Below, in pieces: positions 53,072 to 57,428 of a stretch of DNA of 57,428 nucleotides. The notes under the pieces were generated by a model that was not told where the DNA came from, ran no database searches, and saw nothing but the letters and a program-made list of their open reading frames with translations. Position 1 is the stretch's first letter. Each line of letters starts with the position of its first letter. The DNA comes from Lachnospiraceae bacterium (GTDB lineage Bacteria > Bacillota > Clostridia > Lachnospirales > Lachnospiraceae), in the NCBI GenBank assembly GCA_017455525.1, contig JAFTAP010000058.1, forward strand, positions 1-57,428. Direction: 5' to 3'. The position numbers and the translations under genes are program-made.

Positions 53072-53212
53072 ATGATCGATTTTGAAGAGGAACTGAAGAA
53101 ATTCCATCCCTCGCCTGAGGTGGAGGATGCGGAGAGCCAGATAAGGGCGCTTGATGTCACCGATATGGTCGACCTCATAGTACATCTGGAGGAGAGAAGC
53201 GTCGCCAGATGA
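53072..53212 (+). CDS. Hypothetical 46-aa protein
   Basis: A small acidic protein beginning MIDFEEELKKFHPSPE and ending VDLIVHLEERSVAR. Its TGA overlaps the next gene's ATG (ATGA at 53209-53212), strong evidence that it is translated and coupled to the zinc-ribbon TPR gene. AAGGAC lies upstream. No family recognised; helical in appearance, no membrane segment. Confidence 0.75.
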   Translation: MIDFEEELKKFHPSPEVEDAESQIRALDVTDMVDLIVHLEERSVAR

Positions 53213-54849
53213 GATGTTTTAATTGCGGGGCGGAGCTTACTGCGAATCCATTCTGCACGAACTGCGGCGCCGACATAAGAGAATACAGACGCATAATATG
53301 GACTTCGAACCAGTACTATAATGACGGACTGACGAAGGCGAAGGTGCGGGATCTTTCGGGAGCCGTGCTGTCATTGCGCGCCTGCTTAAAGCTGAACCGC
53401 ATGAATATAGAGGCGAGGAACCTCTTAGGACTCGTATACTTCGAGATGGGCGAGGCGGTTGCGGCTTTCTCGGAGTGGGTCGTATCAAAGAGCATGAAGC
53501 CGGAGAAGAATATAGCCGACGACTTCATGGAGACTATACAAGGAAACCCTTCAAGGCTTGATACGATAAATCAGTCGATAAAGAAGTATAATCAGGCGCT
53601 TCTTTATGCGAAGCAGGGAAGCCTTGACCTTGCCGTGATACAGCTTAAAAAGGTCCTGCATATGAATCCTAACCTTATCGTGGCATACGAGCTTTTAGGA
53701 CTTTTATATCTGCAGTCAGAGGAGTTTGCGAGGGCAAAGAGGATAATAAGCAGCGCCTTAAAGATCGACAGGAATAATACGAGGCTCCTTTATTATCTGA
53801 AAGAGGCGGAAGAAGGCATAGCCGCACGCTTTGCGAGTGAGCCGGCAGCTTCAAGACGCAGGAAATCAGGGAGCAGGACGAGTCAGGACGCCATAACCTA
53901 TACGAGCGGGAACGAGACTATAATCCAGCCCGTGAACTCAGTTGAGAGACATAGTTCCTCGGCTATATTTAACATACTTATAGGAGCCGTGGTGGGAGCC
54001 GCATTGATCTTCTTCCTCGTGCTTCCGGCACGTATCAGGAAGGCATCGGAGGATATGAATGCGCAGATAAAGGAAGTCAGCGATGAGCTCACCGTAAAGA
54101 ATGCCGACATAGAGGAGCAGGATAAGCGTATAGAAGCTCTGCAGACAGAAAATGACGAGCTTAAGGGAAGCCTCGGAGACCTTGCCGGAAGCTCCGGTAT
54201 GGCGGAGCGATATGATGCTCTTGCTGAAGCGGCGCTTAACTATATGCGAAATCCTGATGACGTGACGGGAACGGAAGCCTTGCTTTCAAGGATACCTATA
54301 GAGACGGTTTCGGGCAACGGTATGAGCCTTGCCATAAGCTCCAATACGGTGTCGAAGCTTGATCCCTCGATATATTCACAGGCGTTCCGTAATCTTTATG
54401 ATTATCTGGATAGCGACGTTGCGGTGAGGGCGGCAAGGACATATATAGACAGGGGTAAAGAAGAGCTTGAGAATGAGGAATACCAGCTTGCGATAGCGGA
54501 TCTCCTGCGCGCTACGGAGATAGCGCCTTCAAGTGATGAGGCACTATTCTATCTTGCGGAGAGCTATAAGGAATCGGGTGACAGCGTGCATGCGACCCAG
54601 GCGTACAGCAGGCTCGTGAATGAGATGGGAGACTCCGAGTATGCTGACAGGGCGAGGTCGAACCTGACTACGGGGGCCGCCACGGATAATGATGCTCAGA
54701 ATAATGATAATAACGACGATGCCGCCGGACATGAGGATGAAGGCGGTGATGACGAGGATACCGGAGCAGAGGATGAGGATGCGGCAGCACAGGCTCTTGC
54801 TATGCAGATACTTGCGGGAGCGGGAAATAACGGAGCCGGAGCGGAGTAG
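53209..54849 (+). CDS. Zinc-ribbon TPR membrane protein
   Basis: A 546-aa protein: N-terminal zinc ribbon (CFNCGAEL ... CTNCGADI), tetratricopeptide repeats (about residues 30-205, e.g. ALLYAKQGSLDLAVIQLKKV), one membrane helix (about 252-269), a coiled coil (about 275-330), a further TPR pair (about 405-480) and a very acidic Asn/Asp/Glu-rich tail. One TM with TPRs on both sides suggests a scaffold linking cytoplasm and cell envelope. Coupled to the 46-aa gene upstream and five bases ahead of the phosphoesterase-like gene, so the four genes 53072-57202 form one operon. Confidence 0.8.
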   Translation: MRCFNCGAELTANPFCTNCGADIREYRRIIWTSNQYYNDGLTKAKVRDLSGAVLSLRACLKLNRMNIEARNLLGLVYFEMGEAVAAFSEWVVSKSMKPEKNIADDFMETIQGNPSRLDTINQSIKKYNQALLYAKQGSLDLAVIQLKKVLHMNPNLIVAYELLGLLYLQSEEFARAKRIISSALKIDRNNTRLLYYLKEAEEGIAARFASEPAASRRRKSGSRTSQDAITYTSGNETIIQPVNSVERHSSSAIFNILIGAVVGAALIFFLVLPARIRKASEDMNAQIKEVSDELTVKNADIEEQDKRIEALQTENDELKGSLGDLAGSSGMAERYDALAEAALNYMRNPDDVTGTEALLSRIPIETVSGNGMSLAISSNTVSKLDPSIYSQAFRNLYDYLDSDVAVRAARTYIDRGKEELENEEYQLAIADLLRATEIAPSSDEALFYLAESYKESGDSVHATQAYSRLVNEMGDSEYADRARSNLTTGAATDNDAQNNDNNDDAAGHEDEGGDDEDTGAEDEDAAAQALAMQILAGAGNNGAGAE

Positions 54850-54854
54850 GTAAA

Positions 54855-55883
54855 TTGAAGCTTATTCATGTATCGGACATACATCTGGACATACCGTTCG
54901 GTGGGATGCTTCCGCCGGAGAAATCAGCGACGAGGAAGCAGGAGATAATATCTGCTTTCGAGCAGATGATAGAGTTCGCCGTATCGGAGGATGCGAAAGC
55001 AGTCCTGATCACAGGCGGTCTTATAGATGCGGAGCATATATCGAGGACTACGATAGACAGAGTCTATACGGCGATAAAGAGTGCCCAGGGTATAGAGTTT
55101 GTGCTGCTTCCGGGCAATTCTTATGAGTCCGCTTTCTTTTCGGTCGAAAAATATCTGCCCGATAATCTTAAGATATTAAGCGAGCTTGAAAAGAAGGTCA
55201 CTATAGATGACGTTGATATTTACGGCGTGTACGAGGCGACAAAGCTTCCTTTATTCGACGACAAGCAGTTAAATATCGTGCTTGCATCGGGGCTTTTGAA
55301 TCTAAGGGGCTTCGAGGAGCGTGGCATATCTTATTTAGGGCTTGGACTTGAGAGGACATACAGGCACGGTGAGCTTAAGGGAGGCGGTTATTTCTGCGCT
55401 CCGGGGTCTTTAGAGTCCCTTGCCTTTGACGAGGGCGGAAATAAGGGCTTCATGGAGATATACACGGTGGGAAAGCGGCTGTCGCCTGTGTTCGTGCGCA
55501 GCGGAAAGAGGCTCTGCTACGAGCTTGATCTTGATATAACGGGAGTCGGCGGCTCTGATGCCGTAGTCGAGAATGCGAGGCGGGAGCTTGGCGGCATGCC
55601 GGGAATAAACGGTGCGGCAATGGTTCATGTGAACCTTACAGGCACTATGGACTTGAATCACATCATAGATAATAAGGTGTTGGAAAAGGCTTTGGGCAGG
55701 GAGTACTTCGCAGTATCTGTCACGGACGAGATCGTATTCGACGTGGACGGAGAGAGCCTTACGGAGAATTCGTTAAGGGACCGCTTCATAAAGAGGGTCA
55801 GTGAGGGAAATGAGTCGCTTGACTTAAAGAAAGACATAATAAGGGCGGGTATAACCGCCATAACGGGAGGAGACGTATTTTGA
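54855..55883 (+). CDS. SbcD/Mre11-like phosphoesterase, degenerate
   Basis: A 342-aa calcineurin-like phosphoesterase fold of the SbcD/YhaO type (HVSDIHLD start; APGSLESLAFDEGGNKGF near the end of the domain). Only the first metal motif DxH is intact. GDxxD is TGGLID, GNHD is GNSYE, the later His-containing strand is VLASGLLN, and GHxH is GLERTY. At least four metal-binding positions are thus lost, so nuclease activity is unlikely. TTG start, six bases after the preceding gene. The next gene overlaps by four bases and encodes a degenerate SbcC-like partner. Confidence 0.8.
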   Translation: MKLIHVSDIHLDIPFGGMLPPEKSATRKQEIISAFEQMIEFAVSEDAKAVLITGGLIDAEHISRTTIDRVYTAIKSAQGIEFVLLPGNSYESAFFSVEKYLPDNLKILSELEKKVTIDDVDIYGVYEATKLPLFDDKQLNIVLASGLLNLRGFEERGISYLGLGLERTYRHGELKGGGYFCAPGSLESLAFDEGGNKGFMEIYTVGKRLSPVFVRSGKRLCYELDLDITGVGGSDAVVENARRELGGMPGINGAAMVHVNLTGTMDLNHIIDNKVLEKALGREYFAVSVTDEIVFDVDGESLTENSLRDRFIKRVSEGNESLDLKKDIIRAGITAITGGDVF

Positions 55884-57202
55884 GGATATTAAGTATCCAT
55901 ATAGATGGATTCGGAAATCTGAAAAATGCAGATTATGTTTTCTCACAGGGAATGAACATCAAAGAGATAGGCACTGTCTGGGACAGGTCTGCCATCTCTG
56001 AATTTATTATCGCAATGATATTCGGGCTTGACGGGCAGCAGAAGGTGAGGGCGCAGTACATACCGAGAGACGGAGCAAGCTTCGGAGGCTCCATGACTGT
56101 ATCCGCAGAGGGCAGGGAATACAGGATAACAAGGACTTTCGGCACTATGGACGCTTCCATGGATACCTGTAAGCTGACGTCCGAGATCGATGGCTCGCCT
56201 ATGGGCTTCGAGCCGAATTATTTCATGGGAGTGACGAGGGATCAGTATGTGAGGAACGCCACGATAATAGACGGCACGTCTTATGATGATTACTCCATGC
56301 ACGACAGGAACCTTCTTATGTCTCTTATCAATGCTGAGGAGGAGAGGACGTTGTCAAAGAGAAGCCTTGAGGCACTGCAGAGGGCGGAGACGAGGCTTAC
56401 CCGCGGAGGCTCAAGGGTTACCGAGGAGGCAAGGTACAAGGAGGAACAGAAGCAGTATGAGCTTCAGGAGGAATTAAAGCGCTGCAAGCAGAAGAGCGAT
56501 GACGTCAAGGTGCTCCGCGAACAGGAGGCGGAGGCGGTAAAGACGCTTGATGAGAAAAAAAATATAATGGATGAAGCCGAGGATAAGGTAAGTAAGGCAC
56601 AGAATGTAAGAAGGCAGAATACCCAGCATTTCTTAAGTCTTGCGCTGGCTCTCCTCTGTCTTATCGGGGGATTGGGACTCGTGCTTGCGGGAGTAGTATT
56701 CAGATTTGAGATGCCGGGAGCCGTGAATGGTTCCTTTGATACCATCTATGACGGCTTCCTGCTTTTGTTATTCGCCCTTTTCGTATTTTATTTCAGGAGA
56801 CAGTGGAGAAGGAGGCAGGAGAAGAAGCTGGATGCCTTGCGAGGCGCTGCCGATGAGAGCAGGCAGGAGTACGAGGCGGTGCTTGCGGTCGTGAATGGCA
56901 TAGGTGAGCAGATAAAGGAAGTCTCTATCGATGCGGACAGGGTAGGTGAAGCGTCGGACGCTTTGGAGAACTTTAAGCACAGGGTTGAGATAGAGAGGAG
57001 GCAGCTTCGGGTAATAAGAGGCGCAAGGAAATACATACAGGCCGCAACCGAGGAGGCGGGACATGAGTCGTCAAGGATAATGGAGGCTTTTTCAAGGGAG
57101 ATGCCTATGCTTATAGTCATGGACGTATTCTCTGATCATGCACTGGCGCGCGAGGTATTCGGCAGGACTGCGGACAGGTTTCAGGTTATTTATCTGACTT
57201 AG
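55880..57202 (+). CDS. SbcC/YhaN-like protein lacking Walker A
   Basis: A 440-aa protein with an SbcC/Rad50-YhaN-type start (RILSIHIDGFGNLKNADYVF) but GTVWDRSAISEFIIAMIFG where a P-loop GxxxxGKS should be. A coiled coil (about residues 160-245), two membrane helices (about 249-275 and 289-308), a second coiled coil and a short C-terminus follow. The C-terminus keeps only traces of the Walker B region (MLIVMDVFSDHALAREVF ... RFQVIYL) and no LSGG signature. ATP binding is therefore doubtful. TTG start with GGGAGGAGA, overlapping the phosphoesterase-like gene. Ends the operon. Confidence 0.78.
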   Translation: MRILSIHIDGFGNLKNADYVFSQGMNIKEIGTVWDRSAISEFIIAMIFGLDGQQKVRAQYIPRDGASFGGSMTVSAEGREYRITRTFGTMDASMDTCKLTSEIDGSPMGFEPNYFMGVTRDQYVRNATIIDGTSYDDYSMHDRNLLMSLINAEEERTLSKRSLEALQRAETRLTRGGSRVTEEARYKEEQKQYELQEELKRCKQKSDDVKVLREQEAEAVKTLDEKKNIMDEAEDKVSKAQNVRRQNTQHFLSLALALLCLIGGLGLVLAGVVFRFEMPGAVNGSFDTIYDGFLLLLFALFVFYFRRQWRRRQEKKLDALRGAADESRQEYEAVLAVVNGIGEQIKEVSIDADRVGEASDALENFKHRVEIERRQLRVIRGARKYIQAATEEAGHESSRIMEAFSREMPMLIVMDVFSDHALAREVFGRTADRFQVIYLT

Positions 57203-57292
57203 GCATTTTAAGGCTTTTGTGTAATTGAAATGGATTGCGGGAACTGTTACAATGCTTCAATAATGTTTTGATCGGCTTATTGTTTTAATATT

Positions 57293-57428
57293 ATGATGCT
57301 AGGGTCAAAAGGTACAAATCCGATTGTGCTTGCACAAATAGGATTTGGAACTTGTGACCCGCCCGAACATGAGGAAGTAGCAATTTGCGTAGCAAATTAG
57401 CGGATTCCGAATGGACGGAGCATGGCGA
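57293..57428 (+). repeat. Composite hairpin repeat, right copy (cut by window end)
   Basis: GGGTCA/TGACCC (57302-57307/57355-57360) encloses CAAATCC/GGATTTG and an apex GTGCTTGCAC (57326-57335). Bases 57293-57356 are the exact inverted copy of 78-141. The CCASTGG module of the left copy is missing; instead CCCGCCCGAACAT follows directly, then AATTTGC-GTA-GCAAATT. No gene seen after 57202. Confidence 0.8.

Noticed and set aside
1-57428. A 57-kb mobile island bounded by the terminal inverted repeats
   Set aside because: The interior is rich in housekeeping genes, there is no integrase, transposase or relaxase, and a related element also lies inside at 36078-36316, so these are dispersed repeats.

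Overview
The window looks like chromosomal DNA of a fibre-degrading member of the Lachnospiraceae (Clostridia, Bacillota). This is inferred from the conserved Clostridia gene strings asp23-nusB-xseA-xseB-ispA-dxs-tlyA-nadK-recN and infC-rpmI-rplT, strong Shine-Dalgarno sites, frequent TTG starts, an ECF-type ThiT under a TPP riboswitch, and many cyclic-di-GMP domain proteins. No rRNA, prophage, integrase or transposase is visible.

Layout. (1) 1-8134: a composite hairpin repeat, a small Cys-rich protein, and an arabinan/arabino-oligosaccharide module: an ArsR-type regulator (minus strand) divergent from an AraNPQ-like ABC importer, followed by a GH43 glycosidase and a GH51 arabinofuranosidase. 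(2) 8175-16340: two cytoplasmic c-di-GMP-type proteins with C-terminal LamG (jelly-roll) domains. One is a degenerate GGDEF-EAL-LamG right behind abfA; the other is an intact EAL-LamG coupled to a 2Fe-2S/ASKHA protein. Between them lie pckA, a secreted nuclease and an unlisted 55-aa gene. (3) 16423-39167: prfC, then the asp23...recN housekeeping string, interrupted twice: by a complete four-gene Wadjet (JetD-A-B-C) defence system between xseA and xseB, and by a minus-strand MATE-LacI-MFS operon plus a composite repeat between tlyA and nadK. The usual argR before recN is absent and a 76-aa membrane protein sits there. (4) 39257-45864: BrnT/BrnA toxin-antitoxin, glgA, rqcH, a SEC-C protein and a 7TM protein with degenerate GGDEF and EAL domains. 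(5) 45888-49913: infC (AUU start, attenuator leader), rpmI, rplT, tRNA-Leu(CAG), a CPBP protease, small membrane proteins, and thiT with a TPP riboswitch. (6) 50331-57202: valS, then a four-gene block consisting of a 46-aa protein, a zinc-ribbon/TPR membrane protein, an SbcD-like phosphoesterase and an SbcC/YhaN-like protein; the last two have lost most catalytic motifs.

Most unusual points: the pseudo-Mre11/Rad50-like pair with a membrane TPR partner (53072-57202); intracellular LamG domains wired to c-di-GMP modules; a Wadjet system seamlessly embedded in the exonuclease VII operon; and a family of intergenic composite elements built from hairpins with an invariant core (CCASTGG, or apex GTGCTTGCAC) but compensated, divergent stems. 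Copies of the composite element lie in inverted orientation at both ends of the window.

The calls rest on reading the sequence and remembered family motifs; no database search or structure prediction was run.
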